DNA from: CALXVA01 sp964587175
GTDB taxonomy: Bacteria; Bacillota; Clostridia; TANB77; CAG-508
Assembly (NCBI GenBank): GCA_964587175.1
Contig: CAZPKK010000001.1
Location: forward strand, 1-64,000
Direction of reading: 5' to 3'
Length of the DNA: 64,000 nt
In this document: in pieces, positions 8,721 through 17,141 of the stretch
How positions within the stretch are numbered: position 1 is the first letter of the stretch
Layout: each line of letters opens with the position of its first letter
The notes under the pieces: model-generated
Told to the model about the DNA's origin: nothing
The model's database searches: none
The model's input: the letters and a program-made list of their open reading frames with translations, nothing else
Made by a program: the position numbers and the translations under genes

Positions 8721-9488
8721 CTAAATTTCTAATTCCAATCCTACTGGGCAATGGTCACTTCCCATAACATCGGAGAAAATATAGCTTTCTTGTATTTTTT
8801 CTTCAATTGATTTAGATACTATAAAGTAATCTATTCTCCACCCAGCATTTTTTTCCCTTGCCTTAAACATATATGACCACCAAGTGTACATTTCTTCCTT
8901 ATTTGGGTATAAATACCTAAAAGAATCTGTAAAACCCGAATTTAATAATTCCGTCATTTTATTTCGCTCTTCATCTGTGAACCCTGCATTTCTTCTGTTT
9001 GATTTTGGATTTTTTAAATCAATTTCTTTATGGGCCACATTTAAATCACCACAAATAATTACTGATTTTTTCTCATTTAATCCAAGTAAATATTTTCTAA
9101 ATTCATCTTCCCAAATCATCCTATAATCTAATCTTTCCAATTCTCTTTTTGAATTTGGAGTATAACAATTCACAATATAAAAATTATCGAACTCTAAAGT
9201 TATTACTCTTCCTTCTTTATCATGCTCCTCAATTCCAATTCCATATGTAATACCTAGTGGCTTTTGTTTAGAAAATACAGCTGTGCCTGAATATCCTTTC
9301 TTTTCAGCACTATTCCAATATGAGTTATATCCTTTAAAAATATTAGCGATATTTTCATCAATTTGATTTTCTTGCATCTTTGTTTCTTGAATACAAAATA
9401 TATCAGCGTCTATTTTTTTAAAAAAATTCTTAAATCCTTTTGTTACTGCTGCTCTTAATCCATTTACATTCCATGATATTAACTTCAT
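8721..9488 (-). CDS. xth: exodeoxyribonuclease III (AP endonuclease)
   Basis: 255-aa EEP-fold enzyme that cuts 5' of abasic sites and degrades duplex DNA from 3' ends in base excision repair. Motifs are complete: LISWNVNGLRA at the N-terminus, FCIQETKM with the metal-binding Glu, GDLNVAHKEIDL, WRIDYF and the C-terminal SDHCPVGLELEI with catalytic Asp-His. The ATG follows TAGGAGGTAAAA. It is of normal length for the ExoA family. The ribosome binding site overlaps the terminator of the upstream gene on the same strand. Confidence 0.95.
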   Translation of the reverse strand: MKLISWNVNGLRAAVTKGFKNFFKKIDADIFCIQETKMQENQIDENIANIFKGYNSYWNSAEKKGYSGTAVFSKQKPLGITYGIGIEEHDKEGRVITLEFDNFYIVNCYTPNSKRELERLDYRMIWEDEFRKYLLGLNEKKSVIICGDLNVAHKEIDLKNPKSNRRNAGFTDEERNKMTELLNSGFTDSFRYLYPNKEEMYTWWSYMFKAREKNAGWRIDYFIVSKSIEEKIQESYIFSDVMGSDHCPVGLELEI

Positions 9489-9500
9489 TTTTACCTCCTA

Positions 9501-9530
9501 AAAAAAAGAAGATGGTCTTCCCATCTCCTT
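9501..9530 (-). terminator. terminator of the G5/SleB hydrolase gene
   Basis: Minus-strand stem GGAGATGG...CCATCTTC followed by a run of T (complement of the A-run at 9500-9507). It lies between the G5/SleB hydrolase gene and exonuclease III. Confidence 0.65.
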
Positions 9531-9559
9531 CCATTGCTTTCATTTAATAAATATATTAA

Positions 9560-10564
9560 CTATAATGAGTTGAAATATACATTTCCACCTATAACCTCGC
9601 CAGAACGACTTCCAGCAGATCTAAATGATAAGTAAGTATGGTTTCTTTTTCCATTTAATGCATCTAATACAGCTTGTTTTACATATGATGGATAGTTACC
9701 ATTTAATCTCTTTTTCCAATTACTATCAATAGAATAACAAAACTGACCAGAAGCCTTATATTGACTTAATGGATCTGAACCGTATTTTTTCCAACTACTA
9801 CTTTCAGTTCTATTACATGCAGTAGTAATAACTGCCAAAGCGCCTTCATAACTTGAACTACATTCTTGTGCAGTTATAGCACACAATAAATCAATTTCTT
9901 CATCAGTATAAGACCATGTTCCATTGTTATAAGTAGTTCTTGAGCTAGTACTTCTTGTTGTAATCTGTTTTGTTCTTATTTCTATTATCTCATCAACAGG
10001 TTCTTTTATAATTTCTGATGAAATTTCAGTTTTTTCTATTTCTTCGTCATTTTGATATTTTACCTTATATGTTACCTCTTTTATTCCGTCCTGTCCTTCT
10101 TGAACAACTTTATCTTGCTTCGTTCCAGTACCTGTTGTAACATCTTTAGTTATTGTTTCATAAGGTATAGTTACTTCCTCTACAACTATTTTTTCTGTTA
10201 TAGTTGTATAATTATCTAATACTTCTTCTGCTGTTATATCAGAAGATTTTTCGACTACTTCAGATACTTCAACATCTTCTGATTCTTTTGATATTATTAT
10301 AGTGTTATTATCAGATAATTCTTCTGTTGTATCTGGTGTTACTTTTTCATCTTCTAATAATACTATATGATTTTCATTTAAAATATCTTTGACACTTGTC
10401 TTAGTAGTTAAGATATCCATTTCATATCCGCTAGATAAAACTATTTTTACCTTATTTACCTTGACATTTCCTGCCATTACGCCAACGCTTAATAAGAAAA
10501 CAAGTATAATACTAATACATACGATTTTCTTCAGCGATATTGACGCTTTATCATTACCTTTCAT
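9560..10564 (-). CDS. G5-domain cell wall hydrolase (YabE/SleB-like)
   Basis: 334-aa exported wall enzyme. An N-terminal membrane/signal segment (about residues 12-31) is followed by a DUF348-type domain (VKIVLSSGYEMDILTTKTS), an acidic linker, a G5 domain (about 110-195, with the TKQDKVVQEGQDGIKEVTYK signature) and a C-terminal SleB-type Hydrolase_2 domain (about 218-334, CAITAQECSSSYEGALAV, with the likely catalytic Glu in AQE). G5 domains bind wall polysaccharides; SleB domains cleave cortex or peptidoglycan. DUF348-G5 with a hydrolase is typical of resuscitation-factor-like or cortex-lytic proteins. The ATG follows AAAGGAGGG. Confidence 0.88.
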   Translation of the reverse strand: MKGNDKASISLKKIVCISIILVFLLSVGVMAGNVKVNKVKIVLSSGYEMDILTTKTSVKDILNENHIVLLEDEKVTPDTTEELSDNNTIIISKESEDVEVSEVVEKSSDITAEEVLDNYTTITEKIVVEEVTIPYETITKDVTTGTGTKQDKVVQEGQDGIKEVTYKVKYQNDEEIEKTEISSEIIKEPVDEIIEIRTKQITTRSTSSRTTYNNGTWSYTDEEIDLLCAITAQECSSSYEGALAVITTACNRTESSSWKKYGSDPLSQYKASGQFCYSIDSNWKKRLNGNYPSYVKQAVLDALNGKRNHTYLSFRSAGSRSGEVIGGNVYFNSL

Positions 10565-10913
10565 ACGAAATTTGTTCCCTCCTTTAAAAGCAACACATAT
10601 ATTATACCATATTTACTTTTTTCTGTCAAATTTCGGAAATTTCTCACGGAGCACTGGTACTACTGCTTTTTATTTTTTTGTTAATTTCAAAAAATCTCCC
10701 TTAATACTATTATATTCAGCTTGTACTAAAATTATGATAATTTTTTTTAATTTATTTTGTTAATTCAATAATATAAATTACAAGTAATTTATAAGTTAGA
10801 TGTAACTTATCTTGCAAATTTCACAAAATTTTCACATATAAATGTTAAATTTATTGTATAATATTTATTAATATGATATTATACCATTATATCAAAAAAG
10901 GAGGAAATATTTT
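10565..10913. other. divergent intergenic region (wall hydrolase / lemA)
   Basis: Contains a TATAAT at 10857-10862 that can serve lemA on the plus strand, with no clear -35, and an 8-bp palindrome ATAAGTTA-GATG-TAACTTAT at 10791-10810 that could be an operator. No gene is visible. Confidence 0.5.
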
Positions 10914-11468
10914 ATGTGGTGGATTATATTTCTTATTCTCGCAATAGTCGTTATAGCTTTCATAGTTATTTATAACAACTTAGTGACAATGAGGCAAAGA
11001 GTAAAAAATGCATGGAGTCAAATCGATGTTCAATTACAGAGAAGATTTGATTTAATTCCAAACTTGGTTGAAACTGTAAAAGGATATATGGCACATGAGG
11101 CAGATGTACTTACTAAAATTACTGAACTACGTTCTTCATGGTCAAATGCAAAAACAATAGACCAAAAGGCTAAAATTGATAATGAATTATCACAATCCTT
11201 AAAAACAATTATGGCTGTTGCAGAAAATTATCCAGACTTAAAAGCTAACCAAAACTTTTCAGAACTTCAAACAGAATTAACAAATACAGAAAATAAAATA
11301 TCTTATTCAAGACAATTTTATAATGACACTGTAACACGATATAATACAAAGCTTGAAGTTTTCCCTTCAAATGTAGTTGCATCAATGTTTCACTTCACAG
11401 CAGAAGCTTTATTTGAAGTAGATAATGAAGAGGCAAAAAAGAATATTAAGGTTGATTTTAATAAGTAA
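10914..11468 (+). CDS. lemA: LemA family membrane protein
   Basis: 184-aa protein with one N-terminal membrane helix (residues 2-20, WWIIFLILAIVVIAFIVIYN) followed by a helical LemA domain with the diagnostic NAWSQIDVQLQRRFDLIPNL segment. Family members are anchored with a cytoplasmic helical domain; the exact role is not known. GGAGGAAAT precedes the start. It is paired with an HtpX-type membrane protease 138 nt downstream, a combination common in Firmicutes and other bacteria, suggesting membrane protein quality control. Confidence 0.93.
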   Translation: MWWIIFLILAIVVIAFIVIYNNLVTMRQRVKNAWSQIDVQLQRRFDLIPNLVETVKGYMAHEADVLTKITELRSSWSNAKTIDQKAKIDNELSQSLKTIMAVAENYPDLKANQNFSELQTELTNTENKISYSRQFYNDTVTRYNTKLEVFPSNVVASMFHFTAEALFEVDNEEAKKNIKVDFNK

Positions 11469-11606
11469 TTCACAAGCGGTGAAAGCTCTTTATATTATGA
11501 ATTTTCATCGCTCTTTTACTTATTCATTCGTTATCTTCGCTTGTATTATTTCCAGCCTTACAACCATCATTAAAATTAATAGATTTTTATAAAAGGACTG
11601 ATTATT

Positions 11607-12500
11607 ATGTATGAGGATATACAAAAAAATAAATTAAAAACTGGTGTAATTATAGGAATATTTTTATTAATAATTACTTTAATTGTATATTATGTATGCA
11701 TGGCTTTTCGTTTAGGTGCTATTTCAATTGTTATTGCAATGCTATTTGCTATAGCCACCTCTTGGGCTTCATACTATTATAGTGATAGGATTATTCTTTC
11801 TATTAACAAGGCTCACGAAGCTTCTCCAGAACAATACAAACAATTGAATAATATATTAGAAGGATTAATGGTGTCTTCTGGTTTGGAATATAAACCAAGA
11901 TTATATGTAGTAGATGATTCACAACCAAATGCTTTTGCAACAGGAAGAAATCCTGAAAATGCTATAATTTGTGTTACTACTGGTTTGCTTGAAAAAATGG
12001 ATTATTATGAACTTGAAGGAGTAATAGCTCATGAGTTATCACATGTAAAAAATTATGACATAAGACTTTCTGCCGTTGTTACTGTCATGGTTGGATTCAT
12101 AGTTATTCTTACAGACTGGGTTAGTAGAGCATTTTTCTGGGGTGGTGGAAGAGACAGAGATGAAAGAGCAAATCCTATTCTTATGTTAATTGGTTTACTT
12201 TGTTTAATTTTAGCACCTATTTTTGGTAAATTAATGCAACTTGCATTATCACGTCGTAGAGAATATTTAGCAGATGCAAGTGCTGTTGAATTAACTAGAA
12301 ACCCAGATGGACTAATTTCCGCTCTTAAAAAATTGGATGCATACCCAAACGAATTAAAAACTGCAAACAACTCCACAGCACATATGTATATAGTAAGCCC
12401 ATTTAGAGCAAATACAAAAAATGGAAGAAGAAAAACAAGCCTATTTTCTACCCACCCATCAATAGAAGATAGAATTGAAGCAATTAGAAATTTAAAATAA
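11607..12500 (+). CDS. htpX: M48 family zinc metalloprotease HtpX
   Basis: 297-aa membrane protease. Two N-terminal helices (about 15-55), then the zinc site HELSHVKNYD (HExxH), two further helices (about 155-220), and the third zinc ligand in REYLADASAVELT. It degrades misfolded membrane proteins in the family's known members. C-terminal THPSIEDRIEAIR is conserved. Cotranscribed or paired with lemA. A weak AAAGGACTG precedes the ATG. Length is normal. Confidence 0.93.
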   Translation: MYEDIQKNKLKTGVIIGIFLLIITLIVYYVCMAFRLGAISIVIAMLFAIATSWASYYYSDRIILSINKAHEASPEQYKQLNNILEGLMVSSGLEYKPRLYVVDDSQPNAFATGRNPENAIICVTTGLLEKMDYYELEGVIAHELSHVKNYDIRLSAVVTVMVGFIVILTDWVSRAFFWGGGRDRDERANPILMLIGLLCLILAPIFGKLMQLALSRRREYLADASAVELTRNPDGLISALKKLDAYPNELKTANNSTAHMYIVSPFRANTKNGRRKTSLFSTHPSIEDRIEAIRNLK

Positions 12501-12608
12501 AGCACTTGAATTACAAACTTTTAAGTTGCTAGATATATTTTATAAATAAACTACAATTTAAATCTGTCTCCTTTTTTCAAATTCATATCTAGTAACCCCG
12601 AATTTTAA

Positions 12609-13397
12609 TTAGCCAAGCCCAAATATTTTGCAAGCATTCTCATAAGTTATTTTTGCAATTTTCCCAAAATCCATTTGCTTAACCTCAGCTATTTTTTGAG
12701 CAACATATTTTACATTTCTAGAATCGTTGCGTTTTCCTCTATTAGGTTCTGGCGATAGATACGGACTATCTGTTTCAATTAAAATTCTATCTAATGGTAC
12801 CATCTCTATTATTTCATTTGCATTTTTTGAATTTCTAAATGTAATTGGACCAGCAAAAGAAATGTAAAATCCCAATTTCAAAGCGTCTTTTACTAACTCC
12901 CTATTTAGCGGACAACAGTGAAATACGCCTTTTTTTGTAACTATATGTTCTTTTAGTATTTGCAAAGTATCCATTACTGCTTCTCTTGTATGAATAACTA
13001 TTGGTAGCTTTTCTTCGTTTGCTAATTCAATTTGCTTGATAAAAGCTTCTTTTTGTAGCTCAATATTATCTGTATTCCAGTGATAATCTAAACCAATTTC
13101 TCCAATAGCCACTATTTTATTTTTATATTTTTCATTTTTCACGAATTCCGATAACTCTTTTATTTGTTCTCTTAACATTTCTCTTGTGCTTGGCAAATCA
13201 TTAGGAGAAATACCAGAAATTGTGTACATCCACTCATATTTTTCTGCTATTTTCAGTGCATATTTGGAAGAAGATAAACTATATCCTGCATTAACTAATT
13301 TTGTAACACCTGATTTATATATAGAGTCAATAATCTCTTCTCTATCCTGATTAAACTTTTCATCATTATAATGTGCATGTGAATCAAAAAGTTCCAT
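12609..13397 (-). CDS. tatD: TatD family metal-dependent hydrolase (DNase)
   Basis: 262-aa TIM-barrel hydrolase. Metal ligands are visible: DSHAHYNDEKF at the N-terminus, GEIGLDYHW, PIVIHTREA, and ETDSPYLSPEP near the C-terminus. Family members are 3'-5' exonucleases or deoxyribonucleases acting in repair and RNA/DNA turnover. The ATG follows AAGGAG. It lies downstream of acpS on the same strand, separated by a 22-bp palindrome. Confidence 0.93.
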   Translation of the reverse strand: MELFDSHAHYNDEKFNQDREEIIDSIYKSGVTKLVNAGYSLSSSKYALKIAEKYEWMYTISGISPNDLPSTREMLREQIKELSEFVKNEKYKNKIVAIGEIGLDYHWNTDNIELQKEAFIKQIELANEEKLPIVIHTREAVMDTLQILKEHIVTKKGVFHCCPLNRELVKDALKLGFYISFAGPITFRNSKNANEIIEMVPLDRILIETDSPYLSPEPNRGKRNDSRNVKYVAQKIAEVKQMDFGKIAKITYENACKIFGLG

Positions 13398-13424
13398 TTT
13401 ATAACTCCTTTCTTATATATCTTA

Positions 13425-13446
13425 GGGACAGATTTAAATCTGTCCC
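13425..13446. repeat. 22-bp perfect palindrome (GGGACAGATTT half-site)
   Basis: GGGACAGATTT followed directly by its complement, between acpS and tatD. A partial copy (AATTTAAATCTGTCTCC) lies at about 12554-12570. Could be a terminator without T-run, a REP-like element or an operator. Confidence 0.6.
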
Positions 13447-13525
13447 CTATTATCTAAAATTAAATACTTATCTTTTTTATAGTCTGTATCAAAGTAAATC
13501 AAATCTGAAAAACACTTCTTTTTTC

Positions 13526-13927
13526 CTAATTTTCAATTACTGCTACTGCCACTGCTACTGCATATTCCTTTATATGCGAAATACTAATGTCTATATTTTT
13601 GAAATTGAAATTATCCGCAGTTTTAGTTATATTTTGTATCAGTTTTTCCACATTTACTTCAGGTTTTCCACCATCAACATTTATTATCTCTATATTCTTC
13701 CATAAAGCATCTTCTCTTCCACTAATATATTCAGAAACCGCCTTAAATATTGCCTCTTTTGCTGCAAATCTAGCCGCAAAGTGTTGATATTTCATTACTT
13801 CCGACTTATTACAGTATTTTATTTCTTTTTCTGTATATATCTTATTTAAGAAGCTATCCCCCATCTCTTGTATAGCTTCTTTTATTCGTTCAACTTCAAT
13901 TATATCTATTCCTGTTGTAACCTTCAT
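13526..13927 (-). CDS. acpS: holo-[acyl-carrier-protein] synthase
   Basis: 133-aa 4'-phosphopantetheinyl transferase that activates acyl carrier protein for fatty acid synthesis. Motifs: GIDIIEVERI (metal-binding Asp), FAARFAAKEAIFKAV (catalytic Glu-Lys block) and ISISHIKEYAVAVA. The ATG follows GAGAGGAT. Normal length for AcpS trimeric enzymes. Near tatD, as in several clostridia. Confidence 0.93.
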   Translation of the reverse strand: MKVTTGIDIIEVERIKEAIQEMGDSFLNKIYTEKEIKYCNKSEVMKYQHFAARFAAKEAIFKAVSEYISGREDALWKNIEIINVDGGKPEVNVEKLIQNITKTADNFNFKNIDISISHIKEYAVAVAVAVIEN

Positions 13928-13967
13928 TTATAACTATCCTCTCTACTCTCTTTAGCTTAATATCTTA

Positions 13968-15221
13968 CTACCTTATACTCACATAAATAATTGTAAGAAG
14001 ATTAATCACTAATATTACAGCAATAATAACCATTGTAGCTTTATTATTTTTTTTCATTTCCTCAACTTTATACCTTTTATATGTAACATCATATTCACTT
14101 TTTAGCTTTATAAATGATTCTTCTATTTCTAGATTTTCCATCCAGCTTTTTTCTAATCTTCTTCCAAATTCTTCATTTGTAATATCTTGTATCCAAATGT
14201 TCTCTGTAAATCTAATGAAACTTTTCTCTGCATTCTTAAATTTATTCCTAAATTCATAATTTAATTTATTTAACATCATTTTTTTGTATAAAACCAATAT
14301 ATATGTATATAAGTATTCACTTTCGTATTTCTGAGGTACCACAGTAAAATTAGTTGTATTTATATTAGATGTAAATAAAACTGTACTTGCCACAGTAAAT
14401 CCATACCTTATATATTGGTTTTTATATATTGACTTTCTTTCTTTTATTTTACTATTACCTTCTATAGAATATCTATCATCTACTATTTGAGAATTAGCAG
14501 GTTGCACAGAACGAAATTTTTCAAATATGTTATCTAATCCTTCATGCTCTGTATTTTCTCCCCAATCTTTTTGATCTAAGCATGCATACGAATATACAAA
14601 AAACTTTTCATTTCCTATGTTGGCTTTTCTAGAAATTAAATCATTTCCAGTAATATCTTTTATTAATACAGAAATATCTTTTACATTTTTAAAAGAATTA
14701 GACTGAATTTTTATATTTTCATATTCTTTTAAATTATAAGCTTCTGAATTTATTTCTCTAAATTTATAATTAAAATTTAATAAATCTGAAAAAGTATCAC
14801 TATCTCCAAGATTAGTCTTAAATATTAAAAAACAAGCTCCGGTTTTATAACATATAATCTTTATCTCTGATATTTCAAAAAATATACCGTTTTCTGTTTC
14901 AACCTTTCCTTGCAAATTTTCAGTTAATTCATAATTAAATATATTACACTCATATTTAGAAAGCAAAGTAGACTGCAGTGCTGTATCTAATTTCTTAAAA
15001 TCTTTAATTGCATTTTTATCAAGCCCCAAAGACCAAAACATATACTCTCTAATTGCAGGCAAAAAATATGTATACAAATGTATGTCTCTTTGTCTATCAA
15101 AAAATCTTACTTTACACTTTGGATTTCTAAGTAGATTCTGTAAATATTTCTTATATTTAGTTTCTTCAATCATATACGGATAAATAAAATATGTATACTG
15201 ATATTTTGTCGTAAGTTCCAA
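13968..15221 (-). CDS. unrecognised protein with C-terminal membrane anchor
   Basis: 417 aa. I do not recognise the family. Rich in aromatic and charged residues, with a soluble N-terminal portion (about 1-385) and a single C-terminal hydrophobic helix (about 392-413, ATMVIIAVILVINLLTIIYV) preceded by a basic, probably helical segment. This looks like a tail-anchored protein with most of its mass in the cytoplasm. The overall layout (soluble alpha/beta portion, long helix, membrane end) is faintly CorA-like, but only one helix and no GMN motif are present. TTG start after TAGGAGGAATT. Lies between acpS and a WG-repeat gene, all on the minus strand. Confidence 0.75.
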   Translation of the reverse strand: MELTTKYQYTYFIYPYMIEETKYKKYLQNLLRNPKCKVRFFDRQRDIHLYTYFLPAIREYMFWSLGLDKNAIKDFKKLDTALQSTLLSKYECNIFNYELTENLQGKVETENGIFFEISEIKIICYKTGACFLIFKTNLGDSDTFSDLLNFNYKFREINSEAYNLKEYENIKIQSNSFKNVKDISVLIKDITGNDLISRKANIGNEKFFVYSYACLDQKDWGENTEHEGLDNIFEKFRSVQPANSQIVDDRYSIEGNSKIKERKSIYKNQYIRYGFTVASTVLFTSNINTTNFTVVPQKYESEYLYTYILVLYKKMMLNKLNYEFRNKFKNAEKSFIRFTENIWIQDITNEEFGRRLEKSWMENLEIEESFIKLKSEYDVTYKRYKVEEMKKNNKATMVIIAVILVINLLTIIYVSIR

Positions 15222-15319
15222 AATTAATTCCTCCTAAGTTATTTCAATGCTTCATTAATTATTATATATTTTATTTTCTTTTAGTTTTACTTTATTGACA
15301 CTTTATCATTAATATTGTC

Positions 15320-16849
15320 TTACTCATCTGTAAAGTAGTATAAATTTAAATCTTCTCCTAAATGCCATTTGCCAATAAACTCTACTAAAGCATTATTATC
15401 TAAATCATATGAAGGTGCAACTGTAACTTCTCCCCTTGAATTTATAGTTCCCCATAATCCATTTTGCTTTACACTTGCATACCCATAATCATTTTGTTCT
15501 CTAGCATCATCATAAATATAATCTACTATAACATTACCATTTCTATCTACAAAGCCATATTTTCCTTCTTCATTCCTACTTAAGAAAAGAGTGTTACTAG
15601 TTAAAACCTCTGTCGAATCTTTCTCTTCAAATCTAAAATTATAATATTTATATTCGTCATTTTCTCTAACCTTAATATATCCATTTGACACATTTAACTC
15701 TGAGATAATTACACCTGATAATTTCACATTCATATCCGTATCTATTAAATCTGAGGTATAATCATCATTTGTAGCTTCATAAAAGTTTGCTGTTTCCCTA
15801 TAGACAATACCATTATAATTAAAATCAACAAGCACATTGCCTTCAGTATCAATTATTCCATATTTTGAATCTTGACTTACGATATAATTGTTCCCAGTAG
15901 CATATGCAATGCTATCATATTCAATATCTATAACACTTTGTCCATCAGAAATAGCTACTATTCCATAACTTCCATTATCCTCAACAATGGCATTTTCATT
16001 ATTAACAGATATAATGTCATCATATTCTCCAGATAAGTATTCATTTCCATCAGTGTCAACAATCTTCCAGTTTGAATCTTGCCTTACTATGTAATATCTT
16101 CCATTACAATACACATTTTTTATGTCATCATATTCAGTATCTATAGCAACTGTTTTTGTGTAATTTATCACACCTTTATTACCATTTTCATCAGTTACAA
16201 TATAACCATTTTCATATTGGTCAGATATTGGCTCTATCCCAGCATATTCATTTTCTATTATTACAGAACCAACATTATCTACAATTCCATATAATCCTTC
16301 TTTTTCTGTAAGTAAACTATTAGTTACTCCTTGAAGTGCTGTTATATCATCATATTCGCAATTTACCAATAAACTTCCAGATGTATTTACAATTCCATAT
16401 TTTCCATCTTGAGAAACCTTTAAAATCCCACTTTCATACCATAAATTGTTACTGTCATCATAATTTTCTATAGCCTCAACTGTATCATATTCAGTAAATA
16501 ATTCTTCTCCATTTGCATTAAGTACTAAAGTATCATATGTTCCTTCACTATAATCCACATTTACTGTACATATAAAAATTGCCTCAGAACTATCTGGTAT
16601 AACTATATATTCATCATATTCTGGTTCAATTATTATATTACCACTAGAATCAATTACACCCCATTTTTCTTCAGTATATACTGGAAAATATCTTAGCGCT
16701 ACTGTTTTCTCTTGTGTTACACTATCAGTATTAAACAATTTATTTATACCAACTACAAACATAATTATTACTGCAATTGCTATTATAACTGCAAATACTT
16801 TTTTTATGTTCAGCTTTTGCTCCCCATCATATCTTTTTCCTTTACCCAT
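15320..16849 (-). CDS. membrane-anchored WG-repeat protein
   Basis: 509 aa. An N-terminal hydrophobic helix (about residues 18-38) anchors the protein; the remainder, mostly outside the cell, consists of about ten WG repeats of the form (K)YGIVDxxGxxxxxxEYD (for example DGKYGIVNTSGSLLV, DSKYGIIDTEGNVLV, EGKYGFVDRNGNVIV). WG (KWG leptospira) repeats probably form beta-propeller-like surfaces for binding; no enzyme activity is implied. The ATG at 16849 was chosen because GGAGG precedes it at 7 nt; the upstream TTG overlaps that site. Confidence 0.88.
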   Translation of the reverse strand: MGKGKRYDGEQKLNIKKVFAVIIAIAVIIMFVVGINKLFNTDSVTQEKTVALRYFPVYTEEKWGVIDSSGNIIIEPEYDEYIVIPDSSEAIFICTVNVDYSEGTYDTLVLNANGEELFTEYDTVEAIENYDDSNNLWYESGILKVSQDGKYGIVNTSGSLLVNCEYDDITALQGVTNSLLTEKEGLYGIVDNVGSVIIENEYAGIEPISDQYENGYIVTDENGNKGVINYTKTVAIDTEYDDIKNVYCNGRYYIVRQDSNWKIVDTDGNEYLSGEYDDIISVNNENAIVEDNGSYGIVAISDGQSVIDIEYDSIAYATGNNYIVSQDSKYGIIDTEGNVLVDFNYNGIVYRETANFYEATNDDYTSDLIDTDMNVKLSGVIISELNVSNGYIKVRENDEYKYYNFRFEEKDSTEVLTSNTLFLSRNEEGKYGFVDRNGNVIVDYIYDDAREQNDYGYASVKQNGLWGTINSRGEVTVAPSYDLDNNALVEFIGKWHLGEDLNLYYFTDE

Positions 16850-17015
16850 ACTGACCTCCAAAAAAGCTTATTTTTTCCATATATACTATATCATATTTTA
16901 GAGAAGATTTACAACAGGTTTCTACTTTTTTTAACATTTTTTTAATCTTGAATTTCACTTTTCAATTGACCTTTTTTTATCTCTATTTTAATTGTCCCAT
17001 AAACATTACATTGTC

Positions 17016-17060
17016 AGAAACAGCTTCATTGTTCCAAAATGGAACAATGAAGCTGTTTCT
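17016..17060 (-). terminator. 21-bp perfect hairpin downstream of spoIIE (distal)
   Basis: AGAAACAGCTTCATTGTTCCA (17016-17036) pairs perfectly with 17040-17060 around a 3-nt loop. Second of two tandem hairpins after spoIIE. Confidence 0.65.
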
Positions 17061-17077
17061 TTGTTTTATTTCTTGAT

Positions 17078-17126
17078 AGCAGGACTATCTCCAATGTTTC
17101 ATTTCTGGAACATTGGAGCTGTCCCT
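17078..17126 (-). terminator. hairpin immediately downstream of spoIIE
   Basis: CTCCAATGTTTCA pairs with TGGAACATTGGAG with few mismatches; outer GGAC and GTCC extend the stem. Sits about 16 nt after the spoIIE stop. The core CCAATGTT/AACATTGG resembles the neighbouring hairpin's CATTGTTCC block, so the two may be diverged copies. Confidence 0.55.
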
Positions 17127-17141
17127 TTTTGATTCTTTTGC

